From: Heligmosomoides polygyrus polygyrus
Taxonomy: Eukaryota > Nematoda > Chromadorea > Rhabditida > Heligmosomidae
DNA length: 64,000 bases
Assembly (NCBI GenBank): GCA_947396885.1
Contig: OX377205.1
Coordinates: 60,980,969 to 61,044,968 of the forward strand
Direction: 5' to 3'
How positions within the stretch are numbered: position 1 is the first letter of the stretch; each line of letters starts with the position of its first letter. The position numbers and the translations under genes are program-made. Under the pieces are notes generated by a model that worked only from the letters and a program-made list of their open reading frames with translations, made no database searches and was not told the origin of the DNA. Positions 48,987 through 59,420 of this stretch are shown one piece after another.

Positions 48987-49167
48987 AACGACGAAGTGTG
49001 ATATCGATACTACGTGGAGGAATGAAGTCCAGAGCTGCTTCCAGAAGCTTTTCGGACGCGTCTGGTGAGTGCGATAAAAGGCTGTCGGCGTCAGATTTTA
49101 GTGCGTTATCTATCCCAATGTCCGTTCTGCGCAAAGTGCAGGTTTCGATAAGATTAACGGCCCTATC
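48987..49167 (-). CDS. Hypothetical exon interrupted by nested insertion
   Basis: The - strand frame (AVNLIETCTLRRTDIGIDNA, then SLLSHSPDASEKLLEAALDF) is open right up to the CAG duplication of the MITE at 49,168-49,170. Beyond the MITE and BEL element the frame resumes in phase at 56,603 and stays open to about 56,790. Donor candidate GTAGTA. Confidence 0.4.
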
Positions 49168-49170
49168 CTG

Positions 49171-49202
49171 GGCCGGATTCATCAACGACACAGCAATTCA
49201 AC
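49171..49202. mobile_element. Harbinger-like MITE, left fragment
   Basis: GGCCGGATTCATCAACGAC is the end of the same MITE as at 8461-8610 (inverted). CTG precedes it (49,168-49,170). The rest continues after the BEL element at 56,466. Confidence 0.8.
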
Positions 49203-49603
49203 TTTGGTGGATTACCAATGGGTGGCTTTACTATTCAGTGGAACAAAGGTTTATTCTCACGATTTTATAGTAGAACCCACAATAGTGGTACGTGCATCGT
49301 ATATATACACAATTTCAGTGGGCGTGGCCACGATATGGCGACATTCTGGCCGCCCAGTCGGTATCATCAGAGTAAACCTGAAAGACGGTGCCGCACTCGA
49401 GCACCACGGGAGATTACATTCACGAGTGCCTACTTGCGGTATTGCTAGGTTATGCCTGTGGATGATATTCAATGGTTCTTATCTTATATTGCCTACCTAA
49501 GTGTCTTAAGTCTTATCATTCAGAGCGAGGTGTCCTATATGTCAGAATACAATAGTAGATTAATATATCTAGATATAGACCCTGGTTGGGTATATTCACA
49601 ACA
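49203..49603 (-). repeat. BEL/Pao 3' LTR, 401 bp
   Basis: Read on the - strand it starts TGTTGTGAATATACCC and ends CCACCAAA. It is identical to 56,065-56,465 except at two positions. TCAAC at 49,198-49,202 matches 56,466-56,470 as the 5-bp target duplication. Confidence 0.95.
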
Positions 49604-49827
49604 CTGGGGCGGGGCCCGATGAGCGGTAGCGATAAACATGTTACTCACAAATGACTCTAATAGAAATCTATTAACTAGTTAGTGTTACATCCAACTATCA
49701 ATCGGGTTGCGTATTCACAACAATTATAAACAAATAGCTGCACATGAACATATTAAGACAGCAGGCGATACACAAAGCACAAATATGATGAAACGTTCTA
49801 CAGTTTCTGTCGTCCTTATAGATTGCG

Positions 49828-50610
49828 TCAACGCGGCTCCGTTCCATTTTTCATCGTGCCGGTTGATTGCATATAGTCAGTATTGTTAGCCTGGCTCCTT
49901 GCGTTCGAGATGTTCTCGCTGTAAGACACAGCGTTTTTAACAACTCGAGGTGGTTGTCGCCGAACCGTGCTTTCGGCAGGTTTTGGCATTCTCGTAACGT
50001 TCCTAGTGCCATTATTTGAATCAGCGGGTGGTTGATCCAGCGTTTCCATGCTGGATTGAATTTCAAGCGGGATTAGACGATTAATCGGCCTCTGGATGAT
50101 CTTTCCTGACGCGGTTTGTAGCATCGCACTTCTAATTTCGTTGTCTCTGCTGGTGACCAGGTCTAGTATTACTGCCATAGGCCACGAACCTCTTGGTTGT
50201 TGAGAGTCGTCGTCTAGAAGCACTACGTCTCCAATTGTTGGAGACTGGTTGGACTTCCTAGAAGTCTTGCTTGCCATCTTGTGTCGATCCCTTAGCTCCA
50301 TGAGATATTCGTTTTTCCAGATCGACCAAAACTTTTTAGTGATCTTCTCTGTCTCCGATATAGCCTGTTTAGCTACTTTATGGGACGAAAGTTCAGGATA
50401 TGGTCGGAAGTCAGGATCTTCGTCGTCTTCGTTTAATGTAAGCTGGGATGTTCCATGGCGTACATCTTTATAAACGAAGTCAATAGGGCGAAGAGTCTCA
50501 ATGGGACAATCTCGATCACCAATTGTTGTTAACGGCCTTGAGTTAACAACACTTTCTATTTCGCACAGTGTTGTATGAAGTAACTCATCGGTAAGCTTTC
50601 GTCGTCCAAC
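49828..50610 (-). pseudogene. BEL/Pao integrase C-terminal domain, frameshifted
   Basis: The - strand frame after the A-run carries the DUF5641-type region (WSIWKNEYLMELRDRHK, IGDVVLLDDDSQQPRGSWPM) that ends Pao-type polyproteins. It is one base out of frame with the integrase core. Stop at 49,828. Confidence 0.85.
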
Positions 50611-51559
50611 GGTTTTTTTGAAACGATCGTTTGACGGTTCCTACCATTCTCTCCCAAACACCACCCATCCATGGAGATGATGGAGGTATAAAGGTCCAAA
50701 GGATTCGATAATCCGCCAAAAATGAGGATAACGAAACATCTTCAACGGCCTGGTTGCGGCTCAAGAGACTTTCCGTGAGTTGGAAATTTGTTCCGTTGTC
50801 GCTAATTATCCTCCTGGGAACTCCTCTTCGAGCGATGAATCTCTTGAGGGCAAAGATGAAGTTCTTAGCTGACAAATCCATTGCTGCTTCTAGATGTACG
50901 AGCCTTGTCACAAGGCAAGTGAACAGGGCGACGTATCGTTTGCAGTCCTCTCCAGAACTTGATTTCGTCGTGATTGGACCCAAAAAATCCACTCCGGTGT
51001 ATGAAAATGGAGGTGATTGGGTAACTCTTTCGCTTGGAAGAGGTCCCATACTGGGGTACTTGTACGGAACTGCGTTAGCTTTTCTGCAAGTGGAGCAGTT
51101 TTTAAGCGTTCGCTTGCATAGACTCCTGTCGAGCGGTATCCAAAACCGCCGTCTAATGTTGTACAGAAGCTGATTTGACCCGCAGTGGGCCAGAGCCTTG
51201 TGTAGGCTTAGAGCGATAAGCGGTCCCAGTTTGCTTTGCTTAGGAATATGTATTGGATTGACTGTCGAGAAACGAAGATCGGCGTTCTGGAGCCTACCAA
51301 ATCTCCTATATATTCCCTCTTTGTCGATTCTCACATTCAGCTGCGTGTTTTGCAGCAGTAACTCAGATTTGAAGATCGTTTGTTCTTGGCGAATGACCAA
51401 TCTTTCGGCAATAGTAGCTTCTTCTGCTGAGGGTGACTCTGTCTGCAGTCCTTTTCTTGACAAGGGTAGACATCGACCCTTTGTTGCGTTACGAATAAAT
51501 CGGGCGCAGTAAGCGACAATCCGAACCAACTTGGAGTAGCTGCTGAATTTCTCCGTTGG
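50585..51559 (-). pseudogene. BEL/Pao integrase, after in-frame stop
   Basis: Same frame as the polyprotein, directly after its TGA. An HHCC zinc region (HKALAHCGSNQLL, CSTCRKANAV) and the DDE core (YTGVDFLGPI, RIISDNGTNF, PWMGGVWERMVG) are intact. The frame is lost at a run of seven A on the - strand (about 50,612-50,618), after which the C-terminal part lies in another frame. Confidence 0.9.
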
Positions 51560-54500
51560 TCATATAGGAACTACGGTGTGTTCCTCTGTATTAGAAGCAT
51601 ATAATGCTGCTTCGTATTCTGAACCAGAGCTCTGCTGGCATAAATCCTCAGCTTTTTTGACAGGCCAAAGGTCGCTTGGTTGGTCAAGCCAGATTGGGCC
51701 ACTCCACCAACGATGTTTGGCTAGATCATCTTTACTAACTCCTCGTGTGGCACAGTCGGCGACGTTCTCGTTCGTAGGCACATGGAAGAAGACTACTTGA
51801 GTGGATTCTCGAAGTCGTTTTGCAATAGCGCCTATTTTCTGGACAAGGGTGGAGACGATTGATGGCAACCGTCTGTTTCCTTGAACCCAGCATAGCGCGA
51901 TAGTCGAATCGCTAAATACGTTGATGTGCTCGAACTTCGTGTCTATCCTTTGAATAGTTGACTCAGCAAGACTCAATCCGATGAAGATTGAGAGGAGCTC
52001 GAGCCTTGGTATCGTTTGTTCCTTGCTTATGGGGGCAATCTTGGATTTTGCCGTGAACAGCCGTGAGTCCTTCCTATTTCCGCATGATGTCGTCGTGACG
52101 TAGATGCTGCAAGCGTAAGCTCTTTTAGAACTATCTACAAATACAGATAACGTATGCTTTGTGGAATAATTCTTCTCCACCTTCCTAGGTAAGGTAATTT
52201 CGAAACCGTTTATTTCTGAATGGATGGTTTTCCATGTCGCTTCATCTTCGTCCGAAAGTGGTACGTCCCATCCATACTTTTTCTTATGCAGATCTTGAAG
52301 AAAGATCTTTGCTGGGATTAGAAGCGGCGTGAGTAGTCCAAGAGGGTCGAAGCAGTACCCATTGATTTGACTCAATACAGTACGTTTGGAGACCTTCACT
52401 GATTGCTTTTCAACGCACTTCAATGAGAGGGTGTCTCCTTCCGCGTTCCATTGAATTCCAAGCACCTTGATGTCGGTGGATGCGGCTCGATCAGAGTCGG
52501 GAATCGTCTTGTTGACATAGGCGGAATTAGACAGATAGTCTCGTAAATTCATCCCTATTGATGAAAATAACGTCTTCGATTCGGCGTATTTGTGAAGTAG
52601 ATCATCCGCATTATTTCCTTCCAGAAACACGTTGTCTACGTACAAAGAGCTGGATAACTCTTGAGAGATTTCTGAGCGCGATGCTTCAATGTGCTTTAGT
52701 ATGCACTGATTCAGAATTGCAGGGCTGGCATTTATGCCAAAGGGTACTCTGCAAAATCTAAGGTGTTTCAGATTACTTCCTGTTGCAGGCAGTGAAATAT
52801 CTTTCACCCATAGGAATCTCGTAACATCTCGGTGATTGGCAGGTAGCCTGATTTGCAAGAAGGCTTTTTGTATATCCGCTACCATTGTGTAGAGATGCGT
52901 ACGGAATTTCAGAAGCACCTCGTGGATCAGTGGTGTTAGGGAATGTCCTTCGTAGATGACATCATTCAGGCTGAGCTCATCTCTTGCGTGAGAAGAAGCA
53001 TCAAACACCACTCGTAGCTTAGTGGATTTCGACGGTGTCCACACATGTCTATGTGGGAGGTAGAAAGTTGCGAGCCTGTCGTCCTCTTCCTTAGCTTCCT
53101 CAATGATACCATCCTGCAGGTAGCTCGTAAGCGTGTCGTTATAGAGATTGAATTTCTCTTTGTCTCCTTGTAGTGTGCGCAGCAAATTCTGCAGTCGACG
53201 AATTGCGACGTTGAAGTTGTCCTTGAGGTTTCTCACCTCGTCCGTGAAAGGAAAACCGGCAGTGATTCTTCCGCTTTCGATTGTAATGGTATTCCTGTAG
53301 CTATCCATGAACTTGACTATAGAAGCTTCATCGGTATCGCTGTCTGTGTTAATTCCCGGCGATTCGAGTTCATACAGATGCTTTATGTTCTCTTTGTAGT
53401 CGTCTTTAGCTGTCAGCGACGGCGTTGCGATAATCAGAGAACTGCATTCAGAGGTGCTATTCTTTGTCAGAATAGCGGTTTTATCACTAGCACCGGAGAT
53501 TGTGTAGCCAAAGATCGTTGGCGTTAAAATCAATCCAGACGGCAGCTTGATAACTGAGGTTTCGTGGTCGATAACCTTGTTGAGGAGATCCTGCCCAATG
53601 ATAATGTCTGGCGACACTTCGTGAGAAAATAGTCCTTGTTGGGCTATAGTGATTTTCTCCTTCTTGATGTAATATTTGTCTGTTCTGGATAACTCCGCAG
53701 TCTTCGTTATAGAAGTCAGTTTATCCTTTGTGAAGACTGGCAGGCTATGTAGTTTTCTGGAGCCGTGATTATCCTTCAGCGTAACACGAAGCTCGTTGGA
53801 ATTGAAGGTTTCCTGTAGCTCTCCCATTCCAGTAGTTGTGAACGAGGTTGAGCTAATTATTGGAAGACCTAGCAATCGTTCAAATCTTGTTTTGATAAAG
53901 CTTCTTTGAGCACCCGAATCAAGTAGTATTGTAACTGATTCGTACTTTGACTCCGTTTCGTTGAATATGAGTGCTGAAGCCATTTGTAGCACACACTGTC
54001 CCAGTAGCGGTGGTTGTGGCACTGAGTTGCCTAAAGCCTGAACTCGACCGTTATCCTGGGAATAACTGCTATTTCTTTGCTGCTGATTCTTGAACCGGTT
54101 GGGTTGCGACGGTAGAGAAGACGTTTGTGGTCGATGAGAAGCTGAACCTTGCGGTTGGTTTTGCCTCCTTTCGGCTTGACCTGTTCTACCGCTGGTTCCA
54201 ATACATAGAGACGAATGGTGATCCTCGTTGCATTTTGGACACTTTCCAACGGTTGTACAGAATTTCGAGCTGTGTGACCGATCGAAGCACTTCCAGCATA
54301 CTCCTTGTCGTCTAGCTTCCATTCGTCGTGCTGCAGGTGTTGGAAATTTGTCGCAATACTGAGGAGGATGGGATCCTCCACACAAGCAGATCCTTCGTTT
54401 GGCGACATGCTTCGTTTGTTGAGGCGTGGTGTGTGACCTCACGAAGTTGTTTGATCTGTGATTGTCGGATCCAAACAAGGTCCTCGTTGTGAGTTCGGTC

Positions 54501-55519
54501 GTTTCTTGTAGCGCGATGATATCGTCAATCGCGTCCATGATGTCGCTTACTTCGAACGGAATGTTGGCATTCCTCTCCTTTTGTATCACTGTACTGCAAA
54601 TATGTTCCGTAAATTTCGATAAAATTAAACGGCGCCATACTCTGTCTGCGTTAAGTGATACTCCAGTTTGCTCCAGATGTACGACTCGTGACGAAATTGA
54701 TGACAGTGTCTCACGGCAGCTCTTGGGATTATCATTAGCTCGAGGTATGCGCTCGATTTCGCTGATGAGAATATCAGCCATGCTTTCGGATCTATCGTAC
54801 TGTTTCTTCAAGATATTCACTGCTACGCTGTATTTTTCTCCAATAACTGGAATGCTGTTGATTGAAGCTGCTGCTTTTCCTTTGAGCGCTTGCTTCAAGA
54901 ATAGGGATTTGTCTTGGTCAGAGAGGTCAACGTCGTCGTGTATCAACGACTGGAAGACTGACCAGAAAGTGGTAAATTCCCTGAAGTCTCCTGAGAATAT
55001 TGGGACTTCGAGTAGTGGACGTCTGATACGCTGGCTGCGATTGCCTGGTGGTAGTAGGCGTCCTTCTTGATCGTTTGTACCGTCATTTTGACTTCTAGTA
55101 GCCTGGTGACTGACACTAAAAGCTACATCCGCTGTGAGGGTGGCTTGCTGCGCCAATTCCTCTAAACGGAATTCTATTTTGTTGAGCCATTGAACTGTTT
55201 GGATGTCCAGACTATTCGCATCATCTTCTAAATGCTTGTTTAGGTCCATCATTAGCTTTTCCTGCTCTTTTTGGTCGGCTCGTCTATCGATCCTTTCGAT
55301 CGCTTCCTTGACGTATTTGTCCAATAACTGCTTGACTTGGGATATTCCTCGTGAGAGGTAGTTCAAGTCTGCAGTCTTTCTTCTGACATACTCCTCGCAT
55401 TGTGCCTTCTCCGATGGAAATTCGAATGGGTTTCGGAGTTCTTCGATCTGAGCATCGTTGGATCGAAGAAGCTTACATGCGTTGGAGATCTTCGTCTTCA
55501 AGGCTTGAACATCGGCCAT
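51560..55519 (-). CDS. BEL/Pao gag-protease-RT-RNase H polyprotein
   Basis: 1319 codons on the - strand. N-terminal coiled-coil and DUF1759-type gag region (about 1-350), Cys/His knuckles around residues 376-440 (CWKCFDRSHSSKFC, CPKCNEDHHSSLC), aspartic protease with LLDSGAQ near 535, reverse transcriptase with VADIQKAFLQIRL near 880 and SSLYVDNVFLEG near 960, then RNase H (FVDSSKRAYACSIYV near 1130, DSTIALCWVQG near 1205). YVDN rather than YVDD is seen in some Pao-type RTs. The frame ends at a TGA (51,560-51,562); the same frame continues into integrase, so the stop interrupts pol. Confidence 0.95.
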   Translation of the reverse strand: MADVQALKTKISNACKLLRSNDAQIEELRNPFEFPSEKAQCEEYVRRKTADLNYLSRGISQVKQLLDKYVKEAIERIDRRADQKEQEKLMMDLNKHLEDDANSLDIQTVQWLNKIEFRLEELAQQATLTADVAFSVSHQATRSQNDGTNDQEGRLLPPGNRSQRIRRPLLEVPIFSGDFREFTTFWSVFQSLIHDDVDLSDQDKSLFLKQALKGKAAASINSIPVIGEKYSVAVNILKKQYDRSESMADILISEIERIPRANDNPKSCRETLSSISSRVVHLEQTGVSLNADRVWRRLILSKFTEHICSTVIQKERNANIPFEVSDIMDAIDDIIALQETTELTTRTLFGSDNHRSNNFVRSHTTPQQTKHVAKRRICLCGGSHPPQYCDKFPTPAARRMEARRQGVCWKCFDRSHSSKFCTTVGKCPKCNEDHHSSLCIGTSGRTGQAERRQNQPQGSASHRPQTSSLPSQPNRFKNQQQRNSSYSQDNGRVQALGNSVPQPPLLGQCVLQMASALIFNETESKYESVTILLDSGAQRSFIKTRFERLLGLPIISSTSFTTTGMGELQETFNSNELRVTLKDNHGSRKLHSLPVFTKDKLTSITKTAELSRTDKYYIKKEKITIAQQGLFSHEVSPDIIIGQDLLNKVIDHETSVIKLPSGLILTPTIFGYTISGASDKTAILTKNSTSECSSLIIATPSLTAKDDYKENIKHLYELESPGINTDSDTDEASIVKFMDSYRNTITIESGRITAGFPFTDEVRNLKDNFNVAIRRLQNLLRTLQGDKEKFNLYNDTLTSYLQDGIIEEAKEEDDRLATFYLPHRHVWTPSKSTKLRVVFDASSHARDELSLNDVIYEGHSLTPLIHEVLLKFRTHLYTMVADIQKAFLQIRLPANHRDVTRFLWVKDISLPATGSNLKHLRFCRVPFGINASPAILNQCILKHIEASRSEISQELSSSLYVDNVFLEGNNADDLLHKYAESKTLFSSIGMNLRDYLSNSAYVNKTIPDSDRAASTDIKVLGIQWNAEGDTLSLKCVEKQSVKVSKRTVLSQINGYCFDPLGLLTPLLIPAKIFLQDLHKKKYGWDVPLSDEDEATWKTIHSEINGFEITLPRKVEKNYSTKHTLSVFVDSSKRAYACSIYVTTTSCGNRKDSRLFTAKSKIAPISKEQTIPRLELLSIFIGLSLAESTIQRIDTKFEHINVFSDSTIALCWVQGNRRLPSIVSTLVQKIGAIAKRLRESTQVVFFHVPTNENVADCATRGVSKDDLAKHRWWSGPIWLDQPSDLWPVKKAEDLCQQSSGSEYEAALYASNTEEHTVVPI

Positions 55520-55649
55520 TTCTATCGCGTTTTGGTGAATTTCTCACAAATATCTAGGATTTTGTGATGTCTGAAATTCACCCGCTATTTGAAATGATTC
55601 GAGTAGTCCTGTGCTCGAAGGTTTTCCTGCCACGCGGGTCTTTTTCTTC

Positions 55650-56045
55650 TTTCTTAGGATCCTCGGTGAGAATTCGCTAAGAAATTTAGAATTTCCTTCC
55701 GGTTCCTCTGTAGAGGACTCGCGAAGAAGGTATTCTTTCGACTTCCTTTCCTTGATCGGAATGGAAATTCGTTCGCTCTCTGGTTTCTCCGAAGAGAACT
55801 CGCAAAGAAAGCTTTTTTATTTTCCTGGTTCCTCGTGAGAGGACTCGCAAAGGAAAATTTAGAATTGTCGGCTGCTTCTCACGAAGAGAACTAGCACAGC
55901 TGACAATCAAGTCCTGGTTTCTCCGAAGAGAACTCGCGAAGGACTTAGGGTTGCTTTCTGGTTTCTCCGAAGAGAACTCGCAAAGAAAGCTAATAAAAAC
56001 CCGTCTGTTTCTCACTGACGAGAACTAGCGCAGTCTTGGGTTTTT
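55650..56045 (-). ncRNA. Array of eight two-tier stem-loops in the BEL 5' leader
   Basis: Units recur about every 44-45 bases at 55,650, 55,695, 55,775, 55,820, 55,864, 55,909, 55,953 and 55,995. Each has an inner stem TTCTC/GAGAA or TCCTC/GAGGA and an outer stem whose sequence differs between units but stays complementary (for example TTTCTTAG/CTAAGAAA, TTTTCCT/AGGAAAA, ATTGTC/GACAAT). In the RNA sense three units have a C(UUCG)G loop. The space at 55,731-55,774 fits one decayed unit (TTTCC/GGAAA). It fills the leader between the 5' LTR and the gag start. Role unknown; a packaging, dimerisation or translation element is inference. Confidence 0.85.
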
Positions 56046-56046
56046 T

Positions 56047-56064
56047 CCACGGTCGATGCACCAA
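56047..56064 (-). promoter_or_regulatory. BEL primer-binding site
   Basis: Directly inside the 5' LTR the - strand reads TTGGTGCATCGACCGTGG; TGG next to the LTR is complementary to a tRNA CCA end. The tRNA was not identified. Confidence 0.6.
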
Positions 56065-56465
56065 TTTGGTGGATTACCAATGGGTGGCTTTACTATTCAG
56101 TGGAACAAAGGTTTATTCTCACGATTTTATAGTAGAACCCACAATAGTGGTACATGCATCGTATATATACACAATTTCAGTGGGCGTGGCCACGATATGG
56201 CGACATTCTGGCCTCCCAGTCGGTATCATCAGAGTAAACCTGAAAGACGGTGCCGCACTCGAGCACCACGGGAGATTACATTCACGAGTGCCTACTTGCG
56301 GTATTGCTAGGTTATGCCTGTGGATGATATTCAATGGTTCTTATCTTATATTGCCTACCTAAGTGTCTTAAGTCTTATCATTCAGAGCGAGGTGTCCTAT
56401 ATGTCAGAATACAATAGTAGATTAATATATCTAGATATAGACCCTGGTTGGGTATATTCACAACA
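56065..56465 (-). repeat. BEL/Pao 5' LTR, 401 bp
   Basis: Matches the 3' LTR at 399 of 401 positions (differences G/A at GTGGTACRTGCATCG and G/T at TCTGGCCKCCCAG). Frames within the two LTRs are duplicates of each other and not genes. Confidence 0.95.
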
Positions 56466-56602
56466 TCAACAGAGAAAATTACAGCCGAAATCCCTGATAG
56501 CGCGACTTATCAAGCGATATGAGGTCGATAAGCCGCGATGTCTGAGTGTTTCGCTGTGAATTCTCTGTTAAAGCTATGTAAGTAGTTGATGAATCCGACC
56601 CC
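56466..56602. mobile_element. Harbinger-like MITE, right fragment
   Basis: TCAACAGAGAAAATTACAGC through GTTGATGAATCCGACCC continues the MITE begun at 49,171; CTG follows (56,603-56,605) as the target duplication. Together the two pieces match the 150-bp copy at 8461-8610. Confidence 0.8.
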
Positions 56603-57523
56603 TGATTACGCAACGGTGCCGCTAGAAAAGCGAGGTGAAGTCTAGTAGGATGGGATCCCGGGCTGAGGGACCGGAACGAAGCTTCTTTCGTGAGCCTGTG
56701 TACGCTGTCCTCTTTGTAAAATGACCCATTTTCAATTTGCCGCCGTCGTCGAGCATACAGGGTGAATTGCCGCACTCCCACTGGGTCAAGCAAGACCTGC
56801 TTTTGGGCAGATCGTTAGCGGCTTCGAGAACCCCCCTTTCCCCTCCTGAACATGCGTGTCGCTTTAGGGCCTTTCCGGCACTATGGTGCTTGGAAGGGAC
56901 CACTCTGACGTACCGTGACGCACAAATGTTGCACGTAGCTGTTTGTACCGCACCTTAGCGCACTGCTGCCTCCCCGCTTCGATCGTCCGCTTCCGTTTCG
57001 CCTTCGTGTCGGGTAGGAGTTAAACTGCGTGAGTGCGGTAAATCTTATGTGATTACACGGGTTTTAAGTCCATTCATATTTTCCTTTTCCTTCACCCAGC
57101 TTTGTGCTCTCCCTGCTCGGCGCGATACGGGGGGGGGGGGGGCACTCATTTGAAGATGATGCTTTCTTACGCTTTTTCTCAGCAGACCTCATCACTTCAA
57201 AGCGCGGAAGTGGCGCCGCTGAGGAAGCGAACAATTCTGTCCTCCCGTGGGCTGTATGTAGGAAATCGTGCCGAGGCTCAGGAGAAAGCTGGCGGAGTGG
57301 CCTTCTTCACCCCGCCCTTTAAACAGAGGCGTTGCAAAAGCCTGAGTCTCCACTATCTCGTAAGGCAGCCACTGGGCCCTCGAGCAAGCCAAGGAGGTGG
57401 GGGTGGACGGGCCAGGGGGACGAGGGGTAGAACGCTCGTCCCCCGAGGAACCTTAACCCGTATTGCGGAGGGCTCAGAACCGTCTTGGCATCGTTCGTTT
57501 TTCCGAGTTCTCGAAATTTCATA

Positions 57524-57848
57524 AAGGCCCATGCACACTTCCGCGACACCGCGGCGCGACAAGTGGGGCGACGGCTACCTCCGCGAAATCCGGCGGTCGC
57601 GGCGCGGTCGCGTTAGAGCACCGTTTCAGGCAACGGGACCGACGTCCCCGTGGATTCCGCGCAGCCAGGAATGGTTTGAACCATTCCAGCCTGCGGCACT
57701 CAGCGCGGCGTCGCCTGCGACAGCCGCCGCGGCAGTCGCAAGAGTGTGCATGCCCCTCCCTGCGGCACGTGTCGCAGTGTCGCGCCGCGGCCGTCGCGGT
57801 CCTATGCTTCATCATGGCTGCGTCGTCGCAGAAGTGTGCATGGGCCTT
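57524..57848. mobile_element. MITE, 325 bp, CACACTTC termini
   Basis: AAGGCCCATGCACACTTC at the left is mirrored by GAAGTGTGCATGGGCCTT at the right. The interior is very GC-rich with CGCGGCGCGAC-type arms. Shares its terminal core with the foldbacks at 58.2 and 4.5 kb. Confidence 0.75.
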
Positions 57849-58150
57849 AAGGTGACCACCCAGGTATCGCAGTGCATTTTCCTATTGCACCGATGAACCT
57901 ACGCTAAAGAAACTGCGGACGAGTTCCCCTGCTAGATTAAGACGGTGCGGAGGTGTTTTTCCTGCGGAGCGCGGGCTATCGCAGAGGTCATATCGTGCCT
58001 TCTCTCTGTCCGCCTCATTGAATGACCAACCCGTCTGGGACATATGCTTCCAGTGTGGTGCAGAATTAGCCGACTGTGCGTGAAGTTACAGATGTTGGTT
58101 TTCCTGTGACATCTCGGAGCGATGAGTCGTAGTCGTAAACCAGTGTTAAA

Positions 58151-58289
58151 GCTCCCACACACTTCTTTGGCAACGCCGCGGCCCTATCCTTAACCATAGG
58201 GCAGGGACGCAGAGCTCGCCGTCGGCAGCGTCCCTGCCCTATCCTTAACCATAGCGGCGAACGGCGTTGCCGCAGAAGTGTGTGGTGGC
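58151..58289. repeat. Foldback element, 139 bp
   Basis: GCTCCCACACACTTCTTTGG and CCGCAGAAGTGTGTGGTGGC are inverted arms extending to GCAACGCCG/CGGCGTTGC. Inside, GGGCAGGGACGC and GCGTCCCTGCCC form a second hairpin, and CCTATCCTTAACCATAG occurs twice. Confidence 0.75.
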
Positions 58290-58496
58290 CTTCAGGGACT
58301 CGTCGAGCAACCAGCGGAATACTGTACAGCATCCTTATTCGATGTCACTGAACATTTCGGTCTACCGCGAATGCAGTGCAAAGGTGAAATGTAACGGGTG
58401 TGCCACGAAATTTGCCGCTTCGCCTTTAGCCTTCACTGAGGTTCCCACTTGGGCGATATCTCTTCGGGTACTCTGGGTACACATGCACACTATTAG

Positions 58497-58630
58497 GCAT
58501 TGGCATACCTTCGAGTCGCTTCAGCGACTGGTCGATAGTGTTGCGAGGGTAGCTACGCAGTTCTTAGCTACCCGCACAACACTATCGCCGCGACCAGTCG
58601 CTGGAGCGACTCGGAGGTATGCCAGATGCC
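58497..58630. repeat. Palindrome with about 60-bp arms
   Basis: GGCATACCTTCGAGTCGCT and AGCGACTCGGAGGTATGCC, then AGCGACTGGTCG/CGACCAGTCGCT, ATAGTGTTG/CAACACTAT and GGGTAGCTA/TAGCTACCC pair in succession. Confidence 0.85.
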
Positions 58631-58879
58631 TTACAGTCCCCTCCAGTAATGCTTCCGGATAAGGCGCGACTCTCGATAACGTAGATTTTCTCGGGAACCG
58701 GGCAGCTAACCTTTACACCAATACAACCCAACTCCTTTTAAAACGCGTAGAATATAACGGTACTCCTTTTACAGCGCGGTTCTGACCATGAGAGGAATTC
58801 TGCATTCCGAATGACTCCCGATGTAATGCGAGCAGCGCCCAGTTCCGGCCCCACACCAAAAATTGAGACGAGCAAGATG

Positions 58880-59420
<541 letters not shown>

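Larger units (their letters stand above)
49203..56465 (-). mobile_element. BEL/Pao LTR retrotransposon, 7.26 kb
   Basis: Two 401-bp LTRs, a TCAAC target duplication, a primer-binding site beside the 5' LTR, and gag-protease-RT-RNase H-integrase in that order on the - strand. Two LTR differences in 401 bases imply a recent insertion. The coding region has one in-frame stop and one frameshift, so this copy is probably not autonomous as assembled. The insertion site is within a Harbinger-like MITE. Confidence 0.95.

Noticed and set aside
49204..49500. ORFs shared between 49.2-49.5 kb and 56.04-56.36 kb
   Set aside because: They are identical because both lie in the BEL LTRs.
50608..50620. A AAA AAC heptamer in the integrase frame as a programmed -1 frameshift site
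   Set aside because: The heptamer is in the right phase, but a -1 slip leads to the wrong frame; the downstream C-terminal domain needs a +1 change. An extra A in the run is simpler.
55686..56015. 109-codon - strand ORF before gag
   Set aside because: It follows the periodic stem-loop modules of the leader; its Arg/Ser-rich repeats reflect the hairpins, not a protein domain.
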